In this document: one piece after another, positions 43,993-53,329 of the stretch
Position numbering within the stretch: position 1 is the stretch's first letter
How the letters are laid out: the number at the start of each line of letters is the position of its first letter
Origin: Verrucomicrobiota bacterium JB023
Lineage (GTDB): Bacteria; Verrucomicrobiota; Verrucomicrobiia; Verrucomicrobiales; Akkermansiaceae
Direction of reading: 5' to 3'
DNA: 64,000 nucleotides
NCBI GenBank assembly: GCA_030673895.1
Contig: JAUTCR010000067.1
Coordinates: 1-64,000 of the forward strand
The notes under the pieces: generated by a model
Told to the model about the DNA's origin: nothing
The model's input: only the letters and a program-made list of their open reading frames with translations
The model's database searches: none
Program-made: the position numbers and the translations under genes

Positions 43993-45708
43993 CTATTTGA
44001 AGAGGGAATCGACTCCCATAGCGGAATTTCGCAAATTTGACGGAAGAGCCTTCTGCGAGCGGTTCTTGAAAAAGCGATAGAGGAAGCTCAGGAGATTCAG
44101 GGTGATGACCCTATCGAGGAAGTTCCGGTAGCCTCGCTGGCGTCGTAGGAAGATGCGAGAGAAGATAAGAAGCTGCCTCCGGTTGAGTGGGGAGGGGTCG
44201 AAGAAGGTCTTTACGCGGTAGCGAGCCCTGACTTGGCGAGGCCAGGCTTTCTTATAGTCCCGCTTGGCTTGCTTGATTTCCTCGACGAGTTGCTCGTCAT
44301 AGCTCGTGAAGTAATAGGTGCGGGCCAAGTGGATGAGCTGGCAGGTATCCCGCATGAAGCGCAGGTCATCGCTGGGCCACCCTGCCTTTTCGGCCAATTC
44401 GATGATGCGCGGGAAGCGGCGCATGCTCCCGGCAGACTGTTGGATAGCGTCTTCGTGGTCGGTTACAAAGTGTCGCAGGAGCTTGCGCACCGGCGAGTGG
44501 AGGTAAATGGAGTCCCAGTAAACATGCAGCAAGGGGGGGAGACGCACCCGCCGGAAGAAGAGTTTCTGCCGGGCATACTCGGGGATGTAATAGAGATTGA
44601 GGATGACGTGCCGGGTGTGATTGAGCATCTCAATGGCTGAGGCGGCGCGGTCGGGGCCCACGACCTTGGCGACTGATTGATCCGAGGAGAGACCGTGGCG
44701 GAAGACGTCGATGGCCACCTTAGTATTCAGCTCGGCCCAGAGAGCTTCCGGTTGCAGGAAGGTCAATCGTTTGAAGCGGTGCCAACCGCCTGTCTGGCAC
44801 CAGACTGAGATGCCCCTCATGTTTTCCGCATTGGCGAGCTCATCGCGGAGCTGCTCGCAATCCGGCCCGATCCAAGAGGGGAACTCACCTGCTCCCTCAT
44901 ATTCCCGCCGGGCCTGCAGCTCGAGAATCTTGGGGCCCTGATAGCGGAAGAAGGCGCGGTTGAGGGGAAGATGGCGAAAGAAATCGGACTCCCCGGGCTT
45001 CATGGAGAGAATGAAGCGGGGCGAGTCGATCCCGTCCAAGGCATCGGCCAATCGGCCACGGTGCCAGATGAGATCGCCAATCCGGTGCGCCCCGACAGTC
45101 CAGGTCCGCAGGATCAGATCCAGCTCCAGTCGTTCGGCGAGCGGCACCAGTTGCTTGAGGAAGGCGTTCACCTGCTTGGCATTGCGGAGGTGCAGCTCGG
45201 AGCGGAGGTCATCCTTGACGTCGAGGCCGTCGGATTCCCCGATGCGGAGAATCAATCCTTTCACCGAGGGATGGCGTTGTTGAAAGAGCTCGACGAGCTC
45301 GAGGAAAAAGTCGTTTCGGGCGGCAAAGGACGATCCCGTTTTGTCCCGAACTCCCTCGGAGAGGGTGAGAATGTCCACCGTGACCCAAGCCTGCAAATCA
45401 AGCTCGGCCAAGATGGCAAAGAGGGGATCGAAGCGTCGAGCGAGTGACTCAATACGATGATTCAGTTCCTCACCGTGCCAAGGGTGGGGCGTTAAGTGGG
45501 GGAGATCGTCGAGCGTCAGGGCATTGTAGCCCAGCTCGCGAGCGCGGGAGGCGAGATGGCGGAAATCCGATTCCAGCTTTTGCCAAAATTCGTCGGCCTC
45601 GGGGCCTTCCAAGGGGAGGTGGTCGAAGGGAATTTTTGACCAATTGATCAGCGCGGACTGCATTCCGCGGAAAAAAGGACCGATGGCGTCAAGGAGGAAT
45701 AGATTCAC
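43993..45708 (-). CDS. TIM-barrel protein, possibly alpha-glucuronidase-like
   Basis: 571 residues without signal peptide. TIM-barrel-like pattern in the first 350: LGYNALTLDDLPHL, LQAWVTVDILT, SVKGLILRIGES, LELDLILRTWTVG, RFILSMKPGESDFF, ILELQARREYEGAGEFPSWIG, MRGISVWCQTGGWHRF. The strand-ending E/D residues, the R-R-E-Y-E-G and the W-C-Q-T-G-G-W loop recall GH67-type alpha-glucuronidases, but the similarity is remote. A helical C-terminal part of about 200 residues follows (RKLLRHFVTDHEDAIQ, ARTYYFTSYDEQLVEE). Substrate and family not assigned. It starts just downstream of a palindromic control region. Confidence 0.55.
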   Translation of the reverse strand: MNLFLLDAIGPFFRGMQSALINWSKIPFDHLPLEGPEADEFWQKLESDFRHLASRARELGYNALTLDDLPHLTPHPWHGEELNHRIESLARRFDPLFAILAELDLQAWVTVDILTLSEGVRDKTGSSFAARNDFFLELVELFQQRHPSVKGLILRIGESDGLDVKDDLRSELHLRNAKQVNAFLKQLVPLAERLELDLILRTWTVGAHRIGDLIWHRGRLADALDGIDSPRFILSMKPGESDFFRHLPLNRAFFRYQGPKILELQARREYEGAGEFPSWIGPDCEQLRDELANAENMRGISVWCQTGGWHRFKRLTFLQPEALWAELNTKVAIDVFRHGLSSDQSVAKVVGPDRAASAIEMLNHTRHVILNLYYIPEYARQKLFFRRVRLPPLLHVYWDSIYLHSPVRKLLRHFVTDHEDAIQQSAGSMRRFPRIIELAEKAGWPSDDLRFMRDTCQLIHLARTYYFTSYDEQLVEEIKQAKRDYKKAWPRQVRARYRVKTFFDPSPLNRRQLLIFSRIFLRRQRGYRNFLDRVITLNLLSFLYRFFKNRSQKALPSNLRNSAMGVDSLFK

Positions 45709-45741
45709 TGCTGGAGGAAATTCTAGCTGGAAGGTGGTAAT

Positions 45742-45771
45742 TTGACTCGTGACGGTTCCGTCACGTAAAAT
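45742..45771 (+). promoter_or_regulatory. sigma70-type promoter with a palindromic operator in its spacer
   Basis: TTGACT (45742-45747), 18-base spacer, TAAAAT (45766-45771). The whole spacer is the perfect inverted repeat CGTGACGG-TT-CCGTCACG, an ideal site for a dimeric regulator to block polymerase. It reads towards the terminator at 45860 and is only about 35 bases from the start of the divergent gene at 43993-45708. Confidence 0.7.
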
Positions 45772-45777
45772 TTATAA

Positions 45778-45900
45778 AATTCGCTGTAACGATTGGATGT
45801 AGAGGACGTAAGTAATTGCGAGGAAGCTTGCTTCTCTCTTCAAAACAACGCCGTCCCCTAACCAAGGCTCTTTCTTTTGGGAGAGCCTTGGTTCTTTTCT
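45778..45900 (+). ncRNA. candidate small RNA of about 115-120 nt
   Basis: A short plus-strand transcription unit bounded by the promoter above and a strong terminator. No supported ORF; it contains a hairpin GAGGAAGC-TT-GCTTCTC and then a 12-bp terminator stem. Nothing on the plus strand lies upstream for over two kilobases or downstream for four, so it looks free-standing. Confidence 0.55.
45860..45900 (+). terminator. terminator of the candidate small RNA
   Basis: AACCAAGGCTCT (45860-45871) and AGAGCCTTGGTT (45882-45893), a perfect 12-bp stem with a 10-base loop, followed by CTTTTCT. The minus strand lacks a T-run, so it is one-directional. Confidence 0.85.
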
Positions 45901-45916
45901 CCAGTCGCTGCGGAAT

Positions 45917-45958
45917 AAAAAAACGGCCGGTCTCTTCGCGGGGAAAAGACGTGGCCGT
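45917..45958 (-). terminator. terminator of the large propeller-cytochrome gene
   Basis: On the minus strand ACGGCC-AC-GTCTTTTC and GAAGAGAC-C-GGCCGT pair (one G-U, a small bulge), followed by seven T. Lies 34 bases beyond the stop of the 45992 gene. Confidence 0.82.
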
Positions 45959-45991
45959 ATCGTGACTTCCATTCGCTGGAGGTCGTCAGGT

Positions 45992-48900
45992 TTAAGATTT
46001 GCCGAGAATCATCTTCACCGTTGTGAGTCCGATGAGGACGAGGAAGACGATCGCGAAAAGAGGCATTGGGAATTCGAAATCAGATTCGCCCTTCGGCATC
46101 TTCACGTCCGGGCCGATGGCGGATTTGAGTTCGGTTGGGCCCTGTTTTGCTGCTGGTTCGGGCTCTGCCTCGGCGGGGTCCTTGAGGTCGGCCACGGTCA
46201 GCATGGGCTGGCCAGCTTCATCGCGGAGGGCCGCGACCTCGTCGGGAGAGACGGGAGAAGCACTGTTGCCGAAGGAATTCCGGACATAGGTGAGAACAGC
46301 GGCGATTTGCTCATCAGTTTGATAAGCCATCGGAGGCATGATGTTGTTGTAGGTCTCGCCCTTGACCTCGATCTCGCCCTGCAGGCCGCGAAGCTGCATG
46401 CGAATCAGGTTTTCCACCGGGCCGGTAACCCACTCGGATCCGGCGAGGGGAGGGAAGGCTCCGGGGACGCCGGCTCCATTCGCTTGGTGACAGGCGGTGC
46501 AGGTGGCGTAGGCGGTCTTGCCGACTTCCCAGAAGTCGGAGTCAATGCCTTCGGGGATGCCGCCAGCAGCATTGGCTGCGTCGGCTTCAGCGGGAGCGGG
46601 TGTGGTGGTTTCTTCGGCCATCTCTTCTTTTTCCGGTGCAGGGAATGGATGATAGGGTTTTGGGTCTTGAGCAAGTGGTTTTTTGATGGCGGGTTCGACC
46701 TTCAGGGTATTGAGGTAGGCCACGAGGTCTCGGATCTCGCTTGAGGCAAGCAGTGGGCCCATGGGCGGCATGGGAGAGGTCGGGTCGCTGGTATTGGCGA
46801 TGTCCTGGGTCTTGATACGGAGCGCCTCGCCCTCGACGAGCAGGTCCACGTGGTCGGCAGTGCGCTCTAGGAGGGTGCCGGAGAGGATCTCATCGTTGGT
46901 GAGTTTGATTGTCAGGGGCGCAAACCCGCTGGCAATGGTGTCGGAGGGGCGGATGAGTGCCTCCAAGAGGTAGCGATGGCTCTGCTGGCCTATCCCTGCC
47001 AAATGGGGGCCGGCCATATTGGCTGCGTCTGCCTTGGGATCCACGGCATGGCAGCGGGCGCATTGGGCGGCGGGATGAGTCTCGAAGAGGCTCTTGCCAT
47101 GAGCGGGATCACCTCCCGCGAGAGCTGGGTAGAAGGGGGCCAGGGGATCATTGGGAGGCAGCGAGAGCTGGTAGTTCTCCAAGGCGATTTGGACGGCGGG
47201 CTCGTCGCGCGCTTGGGCCGAGGTGAGGAGCTCAAGGAGAATGCGGGGATCCCCATCCCCCCGGGTGAAGAGCTCCAGGCGGTCGATGAGCCATTCTGCA
47301 GCCTGCGGGGAGGGGCTCCCGGCGAGGAGGGATATCGCGCCTCGGCGCAAGGTGAGTTGGTCGGACTTCAGTCCCTCTTTGAGCGCGGGCAGAGCCTCGG
47401 CGGGGGATGACTGGGCGAGGTGCTCGAGGGCGGCGAGGCGGAGCCCGGCAGGTTGGGAGGTGTCCTCGAAGAGGCTTTGGACGAGGGCCGGCAGGCCGTC
47501 GGGCTGTTGCTGGAGGAGCAGATCGAGGCCCAGCTTGCGGGCCTGTTCGCCGAGTTTTTTGTTTTTAACCAAGTCAATGACCTGTCGGGTGGAGAGGGAC
47601 TCGGGCAGGATGCCGTAGCTGGTGACCAGCGCGATGGCCTCCGAAGTGAGACGGCTTTCTCCCGCGAGCAGCGGTGCGAGATCCCGGGCGATAAGCGGCT
47701 CAATCTCGCTCTTGGGGCGCGGGCGCAGCGGTGCGTAGCGGCCGAGGGATTGGTCGACGGGATGGGGGGATGTCCATTGCTCGAGGAGCCGGAGGGCCTC
47801 TCGGCGGATGGGGAGGGCGACGTTCTCGTCCAGCGCGACGGTCATGAGACGTTTGGCGTTCTCAGCGGTGCCGAGGCGGAAGAGGGAGTGGATAAGGCGA
47901 CGGAAGACCAAGGAGGGGAGCTTGTTCTTTCCGCCCTGTAGGACTTGGTCCGCGACGGCGGCCAAGGCAGGGCGCGCGGCCTCGATGGGGCCATCATGGA
48001 TGGAGCGGATGGCCTCCGCTTGGATGCGGGGGTCGAGATCGAAAAGGAAATTAGCCACGCCGGGATCACCCAGGCGACGCAGAGCCAGAAGGGCGGCCAT
48101 CCGCGCGGAGGGTAGGGCGTGGCTGGAGAGCGAGGTCAGCTCCGTGGGATTGGAGCAACCACTCAGGCCGACCACAGCGGCATGGAGCAAATAGCGGTCA
48201 TTGGCCTTGCCTGCCTTGATAGCGAGACCGAGCAAAGGCTCGAAGGCTTGCGGAATGCGCTGGCGACCCAGGGCGAGGGCGGCATGGAAGCGGACGCGGG
48301 CGGAAGGGTCGGCCAGAGCTTCGAGCAGCGAGCTGCCATCAGTAAGGGGGGCTTCTCCCAGAGCGCGGGCAGCTTGCGCCCGCAATTCGGCCGAGGGATC
48401 CTTGAGGCTGGCAACCAGCAGGGAGGCGGCTCGCTCGTCGCGCTCCAGACGGGAGATCATCCAGAGGCCCCAGAGAGCATGGAGGCGGGGATAGGTCAGA
48501 GCCTCATTGTCCCCCGGGAGCAGATTTTGGGAGAGCGGGACACCGACCACTTGGTCGTCGAGACTGGGGAGTAAGGAAGCGTCTGCTCCATTCTCTTGCG
48601 GAGCGAGGAGCGTCGCAAAAATCCCGAGCCCGGTGGGGCGGCGGGCGAGCTCATATTGGGCGCGGAGGCGGATGCGGAAGTCCTCGTGGCCGATTAGCTC
48701 CGCCAATTCGTCATCGTCTCGCTCTTGGAAGCCTTCATCCATCAGCTGAGCGACCTCCTCTGCCTTCTCGTGAGGGCTGGAAGTTTCCAAGCTAATGACG
48801 CGACCCTTATTCGAGGAAGACCACCCGGTGACAAAATCGGTGATGTAAGCGCGGCCATCGTAGCCGAATTCGATATCCGTGGCCCCGAGACCCCAGAGAA

Positions 48901-50593
48901 ACTTGCGTGGTTCCGTGATGCGGTAGCCCGCGCCATCAGTCTCCGTGCCGAAGCTCCAAATGCCGGAAGCGGCAGGCCCGCCCTTGTAATCGCAGATGAA
49001 AAATCGACCTTCATGTTCCCCGCCTAGAGCGGTGCCGGGCTGATAGGTGAGGCCGGAGGGGCCATTGGTGAGGTGGGAAATCGGAGGGAGTAGCCAGGCG
49101 GGTTGCTCGTCGTTCTCGGTATCCCACCATCGCTCGCCCATCCAGACATTCGGAGGACGCTTCTCCAAGCCGATCTGGCGATGGAAGGTGTGCATCACCT
49201 GGTGGTCAGTCCGCCATCCGGAATCCCCGCCATCGACCAGATAGACAAGCCGTGCCTTGTCACCCATGTCGGCATTGTTATCGACCGAAAAGGCATCTCC
49301 GACCTCGTTGAAGGCGATCTCCTTCGGGTTCCGGAGACCGAGGTGAAATATCTCGAAATTCGAGCCGTCGGGGTCGAAGCGAAAAGCCGCGCCCTGCTGG
49401 GGCAGGATGTATTGCAGGCCCTCCTTGGTCGTCAGATTCAGCCCGCGGTCGCCCACGCTGCCGTAGATGCGGCCATCGGGCCCCAGCGTGAAGCCATTGA
49501 GATCATGTCCGGACAGGGACACCCGCACCCCGAAGCCCTCCTGCAGGCTGGTCCGCTCATCCGCGACTCCATCGCCATCGTCATCCGACAAGGCCCAGAT
49601 GTGCGGGATGCAGGCGAAGTAGACCGTGCCCTCGAAGGCAAGAATCCCGGCAGCCGTCCCATCGAGTAAGTCGTCGAAGCCCTCGGCGAAGACCTTGGAC
49701 TCATCCGCCCGCCCATCGCCATCATGGTCAATGAGGAGGCGAATCCGCTCCGACTTGGCGGTCAGCTTCTCGATCGGGACGCGATCCTTCCACTTCTCAT
49801 GCAGCTCGCGGCGGTCATCAGTCGTCTGGGAGGCGATGTCATCGAGGACCCAGAAGAGACGGTCGCGATTGTCTTCGATCCCGAAGCGGAAGCGATGGGT
49901 CTCGGTGACGTAGAGGTCGCCGTTCTCCGCGATGCTAAGCGCGGTGGGAGAGACCACGCCATGGCTGTTTTGATCAGAGTGAATGGTGGCTTGGATGCCT
50001 GCGGGGAGAGTGAGGCCGGGCAGGGTGGGGGAGGATTTCAGGCCCGGCTCGAAGGGTTTGCCCTCGCGGGTGGCGGCAGGGAAGGCGGCATTCGGATTCG
50101 TGTGAAGCTGAATGTGATCGACGAGGAGGAAGCCCTCCGCAGAGTCATCGCGGAGCCGGAGAGTCACCTTCTCCCCCGCCAAGTTCCCGACATCGAGCGT
50201 GCGGGGGCGCAGCAGGCTATCGCCCTGACCCGTTTCTCGGAGAACGATCTCGCCCTCCCGAAGGATCTCGAAGGCGACCTCCTCCTTGGCGCCGCCGATG
50301 AGCAGGCTTAGGTAAGGGCGGTCGATGGTGATCTCCGGGGAGATCAGGGAGCCGGTCGATTTCGGTCCGCCGTGAGCAGAGGATGCGAAGGATTCCCGGG
50401 CATAACCCTGGATTTTTCCTTTCAAGGACGCGGGGCCATCGACGGCGGGGCCGAGACCAAAGGCTTGGCCCTCGGCCTGCCAATCGCCAAAGCCATCACC
50501 CTCAAAGGCTTGCAGTAGGCGGGGCTTTGACGGGGACTCGTCGACGGCGAACGCTGCCAAGGTCGTCGCGAGGAAAGCATAGAAAAATTGCAT
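45992..50593 (-). CDS. PVC-type diheme cytochrome c/beta-propeller/HEAT membrane protein
   Basis: 1533 residues, exported by signal peptide (QFFYAFLATTLAAFAVD). Order: beta-sandwich-like N-domain (about 25-170), six-bladed sorbosone/glucose dehydrogenase-type propeller (about 190-640; GPDGRIYGSVGDRG), HEAT repeats (about 690-1090), a PVC heme-binding domain with CARCH (about 1176) and GPHLAGIG, a second cytochrome c domain with CTACHQ (about 1364), and a C-terminal membrane helix (PLFAIVFLVLIGLTTVK). Such fusions are abundant in Verrucomicrobiota and Planctomycetota and are thought to be periplasmic, membrane-tethered dehydrogenases passing electrons to the respiratory chain. Substrate unknown. 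Confidence 0.9.
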   Translation of the reverse strand: MQFFYAFLATTLAAFAVDESPSKPRLLQAFEGDGFGDWQAEGQAFGLGPAVDGPASLKGKIQGYARESFASSAHGGPKSTGSLISPEITIDRPYLSLLIGGAKEEVAFEILREGEIVLRETGQGDSLLRPRTLDVGNLAGEKVTLRLRDDSAEGFLLVDHIQLHTNPNAAFPAATREGKPFEPGLKSSPTLPGLTLPAGIQATIHSDQNSHGVVSPTALSIAENGDLYVTETHRFRFGIEDNRDRLFWVLDDIASQTTDDRRELHEKWKDRVPIEKLTAKSERIRLLIDHDGDGRADESKVFAEGFDDLLDGTAAGILAFEGTVYFACIPHIWALSDDDGDGVADERTSLQEGFGVRVSLSGHDLNGFTLGPDGRIYGSVGDRGLNLTTKEGLQYILPQQGAAFRFDPDGSNFEIFHLGLRNPKEIAFNEVGDAFSVDNNADMGDKARLVYLVDGGDSGWRTDHQVMHTFHRQIGLEKRPPNVWMGERWWDTENDEQPAWLLPPISHLTNGPSGLTYQPGTALGGEHEGRFFICDYKGGPAASGIWSFGTETDGAGYRITEPRKFLWGLGATDIEFGYDGRAYITDFVTGWSSSNKGRVISLETSSPHEKAEEVAQLMDEGFQERDDDELAELIGHEDFRIRLRAQYELARRPTGLGIFATLLAPQENGADASLLPSLDDQVVGVPLSQNLLPGDNEALTYPRLHALWGLWMISRLERDERAASLLVASLKDPSAELRAQAARALGEAPLTDGSSLLEALADPSARVRFHAALALGRQRIPQAFEPLLGLAIKAGKANDRYLLHAAVVGLSGCSNPTELTSLSSHALPSARMAALLALRRLGDPGVANFLFDLDPRIQAEAIRSIHDGPIEAARPALAAVADQVLQGGKNKLPSLVFRRLIHSLFRLGTAENAKRLMTVALDENVALPIRREALRLLEQWTSPHPVDQSLGRYAPLRPRPKSEIEPLIARDLAPLLAGESRLTSEAIALVTSYGILPESLSTRQVIDLVKNKKLGEQARKLGLDLLLQQQPDGLPALVQSLFEDTSQPAGLRLAALEHLAQSSPAEALPALKEGLKSDQLTLRRGAISLLAGSPSPQAAEWLIDRLELFTRGDGDPRILLELLTSAQARDEPAVQIALENYQLSLPPNDPLAPFYPALAGGDPAHGKSLFETHPAAQCARCHAVDPKADAANMAGPHLAGIGQQSHRYLLEALIRPSDTIASGFAPLTIKLTNDEILSGTLLERTADHVDLLVEGEALRIKTQDIANTSDPTSPMPPMGPLLASSEIRDLVAYLNTLKVEPAIKKPLAQDPKPYHPFPAPEKEEMAEETTTPAPAEADAANAAGGIPEGIDSDFWEVGKTAYATCTACHQANGAGVPGAFPPLAGSEWVTGPVENLIRMQLRGLQGEIEVKGETYNNIMPPMAYQTDEQIAAVLTYVRNSFGNSASPVSPDEVAALRDEAGQPMLTVADLKDPAEAEPEPAAKQGPTELKSAIGPDVKMPKGESDFEFPMPLFAIVFLVLIGLTTVKMILGKS

Positions 50594-50710
50594 GACTGTG
50601 ATCTCGTGGAAGCATTTAGCGGCCGCTCCCTGCGGCTGTCAAAAGCTAGTCTTGCGAAACGTGCGGCCTTCGCTCTCGACAGATTTGAGCGACTTTCGAA
50701 TGCTGGACCC

Positions 50711-51337
50711 GTGAGCCAAGTCCACGTTGTCGATCATCCCCTTGTTAAGCGGAGCCTCACCATTCTGCGTGATGAGGCCACCCTTGCGCCGGACTTCCGG
50801 TTGCACCTGCGTCTCATTGCTCGTTTTTTAGCCGCCAAGGCCTCGGAAGATGTGGGTGTGGTGGAGACAGAAGTGCGCACCCCCCTGCAGATGACGAGCG
50901 GGACCGCCCTGGCCCGACCCATCGTGCTGGCGCCCATCCTGCGGGCTGGTCTGGGCATGGCTGAGGGCATGCTGGAGATGGTGCCCGATGCCCGGATGGC
51001 CCACCTCGGTCTCTACCGGGATGAAGAGACGCTCGAGCCCAAGGTCTATTATGAGAGCTATCCTCCGGATTTCGCGGAAAGCCACGTCGTCCTTGTCGAC
51101 CCGATGCTGGCGACGGGCGGGAGTAGCGTGGCTGCGGCGGATATGGTCAAGGCCGCAGGCGCGACCTCGGTGAGTTTTCTCAATCTGGTGAGTTGTCCCG
51201 AGGGCATTGCCGAATTTCACAAGCATCACCCGGACATTTGCATCGTGACCGCATCGGTCGATGAGGGCTTGAACGAGAAGGGCTACATCGTGCCGGGTCT
51301 GGGCGACGCCGGGGATCGATACTTTGGAACCTGTTGA
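50711..51337 (+). CDS. upp: uracil phosphoribosyltransferase
   Basis: Converts uracil and PRPP to UMP (salvage). 208 residues from GTG 50711 (VSQVHVVDHPLVKRSLTILRDE), the usual UPRT length; the ORF track adds 41 codons without family character. VLAPILRAGLGMAEGM and the PRPP loop VVLVDPMLATGGSSVAA are diagnostic, and the C-terminal GYIVPGLGDAGDRYFGTC binds uracil. Four bases before the cytidine deaminase ATG, so the two form a salvage operon. Divergent from the large cytochrome gene. Confidence 0.95.
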   Translation: MSQVHVVDHPLVKRSLTILRDEATLAPDFRLHLRLIARFLAAKASEDVGVVETEVRTPLQMTSGTALARPIVLAPILRAGLGMAEGMLEMVPDARMAHLGLYRDEETLEPKVYYESYPPDFAESHVVLVDPMLATGGSSVAAADMVKAAGATSVSFLNLVSCPEGIAEFHKHHPDICIVTASVDEGLNEKGYIVPGLGDAGDRYFGTC

Positions 51338-51341
51338 GACG

Positions 51342-51764
51342 ATGACGGATGACGAACTCATGAGCGTGGCGCGGGAGGTAGCTGGGCGGGCTTATTGCCC
51401 CTATTCCGGCTTCCGGGTGGGGGCGGCTCTGCTGAGTCGGAGTGGCCAGGTCCACGCGGGCTGCAATGTGGAGAACGCCTCCTACGGGGTGACCATTTGC
51501 GCGGAGCGGGGGGCTCTCATGTCCGGGCGCGCTGCCGAGGGTGAGGAGTTTGCCATTGCCCGGGTGGCTCTTTGTTTGCCGGGTATTCCGCGGGAGGAGT
51601 TGCCCGCAGGAGGCTGGCCTTGCGGTGCTTGTCGCCAGGCCTTGGCAGAGTTCGCCTCAGATGAGGTGATGGTTCTCAGCACGGGGGAGGATCCGGGCTT
51701 CATGGTCACCAGCACGATGGGGGAATTACTTCCGATGGCCTTCCGCGGAGCGGTCCTCAAATGA
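51342..51764 (+). CDS. cdd: cytidine deaminase
   Basis: Deaminates cytidine to uridine. 140 residues from MTDDELMSVA (51342); the ORF track TTG is 6 codons earlier. Zinc site: CNVENASYGVTICAERGAL (C-A-E, catalytic Glu) and PCGACRQAL (two Cys). This is the short, homotetramer-type family. Follows upp by 4 bases; together they feed cytidine and uracil to UMP. Confidence 0.95.
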   Translation: MTDDELMSVAREVAGRAYCPYSGFRVGAALLSRSGQVHAGCNVENASYGVTICAERGALMSGRAAEGEEFAIARVALCLPGIPREELPAGGWPCGACRQALAEFASDEVMVLSTGEDPGFMVTSTMGELLPMAFRGAVLK

Positions 51765-51777
51765 GCGTTTCAGCAGC

Positions 51778-52506
51778 TTACCAAATCGCCGGCGGCAGCT
51801 CAACCACGCGGTCGTTGAGCGCGGTGAAGAGGCGATCCCCTTTTCCGAACGAGTAGGTCTTCCCTCCAGTAAAGGATCCGAAGGCTGGTAGGACGAGCTG
51901 ATTGCCCCGCCACCAGAAGACGGGAGCACGGAATCCCGCCGCCGTGCCGTCCTTGATGCGGGCTACGGGGTGGAGGTGTCCGCCGAGGTGGAAGCCTTCG
52001 CTGTTCCCTGATTCCTCATCAGGGTCATGCAAGAGATGGAAGCCGTCGAGGGTCACTTCCCTGACGAGCGGCCAGTCCGGCCCAAGCGGATTCCTGCCGC
52101 AGGAGGCATCGTGATTGCCCTCAATCAGCGTGATTTCCGCCGAGCAGCTTTGCAACCAGGGGAGCAGCTGGTCCAGCACCTCGGGGGCGCAACCGACGCG
52201 GGCGTGCAGCAGGTCCCCGGCGATGAGGAGTTGTTCCGCTCCACAGCGCTCGAGCAAGCGCGTGATGCGACCCAGGTCGGTGGCGGTATCGCCCTCCGGG
52301 ACGGGCAGGCCCCGGGCGCGGAACGCAGCGGACTTGCCGAAGTGGGTATCGGATAGGACCAGGCACTTCGAGGAGGGAAGATAAACGGAGCGGTCAGCGA
52401 GGAGCTCGAGGGGGCCGGGAGGAAGGTCGAGGAGCACGGAGAGAAGAGCGGTTGCGGGCGGCAGATTCAAAATGGCGCAAGCTGCCAGGGAAAGGCTTGT
52501 CTCCAA
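51778..52506 (-). CDS. PdeM-like metallophosphoesterase (ligase-associated type)
   Basis: Calcineurin-like phosphoesterase. Metal motifs LSDTHFGKSAAFRARG, AGDLLHAR, EGNHD and GGHLHP are in order, and the H-F-G-K-A-A-F-R-x-x-G-x-P-V-P stretch is typical of PdeM proteins that are usually encoded with a DNA ligase and Lhr-type helicase for repair. Neither partner is next to it here. 242 residues from TTG; a GTG at 52437 gives a form nearer the usual length, so the start is unsure. Confidence 0.8.
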   Translation of the reverse strand: METSLSLAACAILNLPPATALLSVLLDLPPGPLELLADRSVYLPSSKCLVLSDTHFGKSAAFRARGLPVPEGDTATDLGRITRLLERCGAEQLLIAGDLLHARVGCAPEVLDQLLPWLQSCSAEITLIEGNHDASCGRNPLGPDWPLVREVTLDGFHLLHDPDEESGNSEGFHLGGHLHPVARIKDGTAAGFRAPVFWWRGNQLVLPAFGSFTGGKTYSFGKGDRLFTALNDRVVELPPAIW

Positions 52507-52533
52507 GTTTCTGGTCTCTGCTAAAAGCGGGAC

Positions 52534-53220
52534 GTGATGATGTCTCGGAACCTGCGGGCCGGCCTGGCCGTTCTCGCTGCGATTTTTCCACTACTCGGGG
52601 TCTTCCTCTGGGGGTGGAATGTGAGGGAAGTGGTCATTCTTTATTGGTTCGAGAATCTTATCATCGGGCTTTGGCAGCTTGCCAAGATGGGCTTGGCTGG
52701 CATTGGGCAGAAGTCGGCGGGCTGCAGCCTCTTCTTCCTAATGGGCTTCTTCACCGTGCATTACGGGGGCTTCTGCGCAGGTCACGGAGTGTTTATTCTC
52801 GCCCTGACCGGGGGTGAGGGGGCTTCCGGGGCTCCCAGAGCATTGGGGTCGATGGGAGATTGGTGGGGGCCCTTCATCTTCATCGGTCTGTTAATCAGCG
52901 TGGTGCGGGATGCTTGGGCCAGCTTGCCCGAAGCCGCCCTCTGGTCGGTGGCCTCCATGTTTGCGATGCGCGGGCTTGGGGTTTGGCAGGACTTCATTCA
53001 AAGCGGCGAATGGAAAAATGTGGAAGGCAATCGCCTCATGCTAGAGCCCTATCAGAATGTGATCATCCTCCACGTTGCTATCATCATCGGTGGAGGGCTG
53101 GTGATGTGGCGGCAAGACGCCTGGCCCCTGCTGGGCTTGATTGTTCTCGGTAAACTAGGTCTCGATCTCCGCGCAATCTTCAAGGCCCCAGCCACGACCA
53201 AGGAGGGCAACACAAGGTAG
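52534..53220 (+). CDS. DUF6498-like membrane protein
   Basis: 228 residues with about five hydrophobic helices. The N-terminal LRAGLAVLAAIFPLLGVFLWGW and EVVILYWFENLIIGLWQLAKM resemble the DUF6498 family, where an N-terminal W-x-x-x-x-[IL]-L-x-Y-W-x-E-N motif recurs. Start could be GTG 52534 or the following ATGs. Function unknown; divergent from the pdeM-like gene by 28 bases. Confidence 0.72.
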   Translation: MMMSRNLRAGLAVLAAIFPLLGVFLWGWNVREVVILYWFENLIIGLWQLAKMGLAGIGQKSAGCSLFFLMGFFTVHYGGFCAGHGVFILALTGGEGASGAPRALGSMGDWWGPFIFIGLLISVVRDAWASLPEAALWSVASMFAMRGLGVWQDFIQSGEWKNVEGNRLMLEPYQNVIILHVAIIIGGGLVMWRQDAWPLLGLIVLGKLGLDLRAIFKAPATTKEGNTR

Positions 53221-53329
53221 AGAATCCGGTCTCTGGCAAGAAAAGCCGGGCTCTAGCAGAGGATAGCGCGCTGAAAATATCGGCTCTTGGCTGTAAAGCG
53301 ACCGGTCCAGCGGACGTAGCAAAGCGAAA

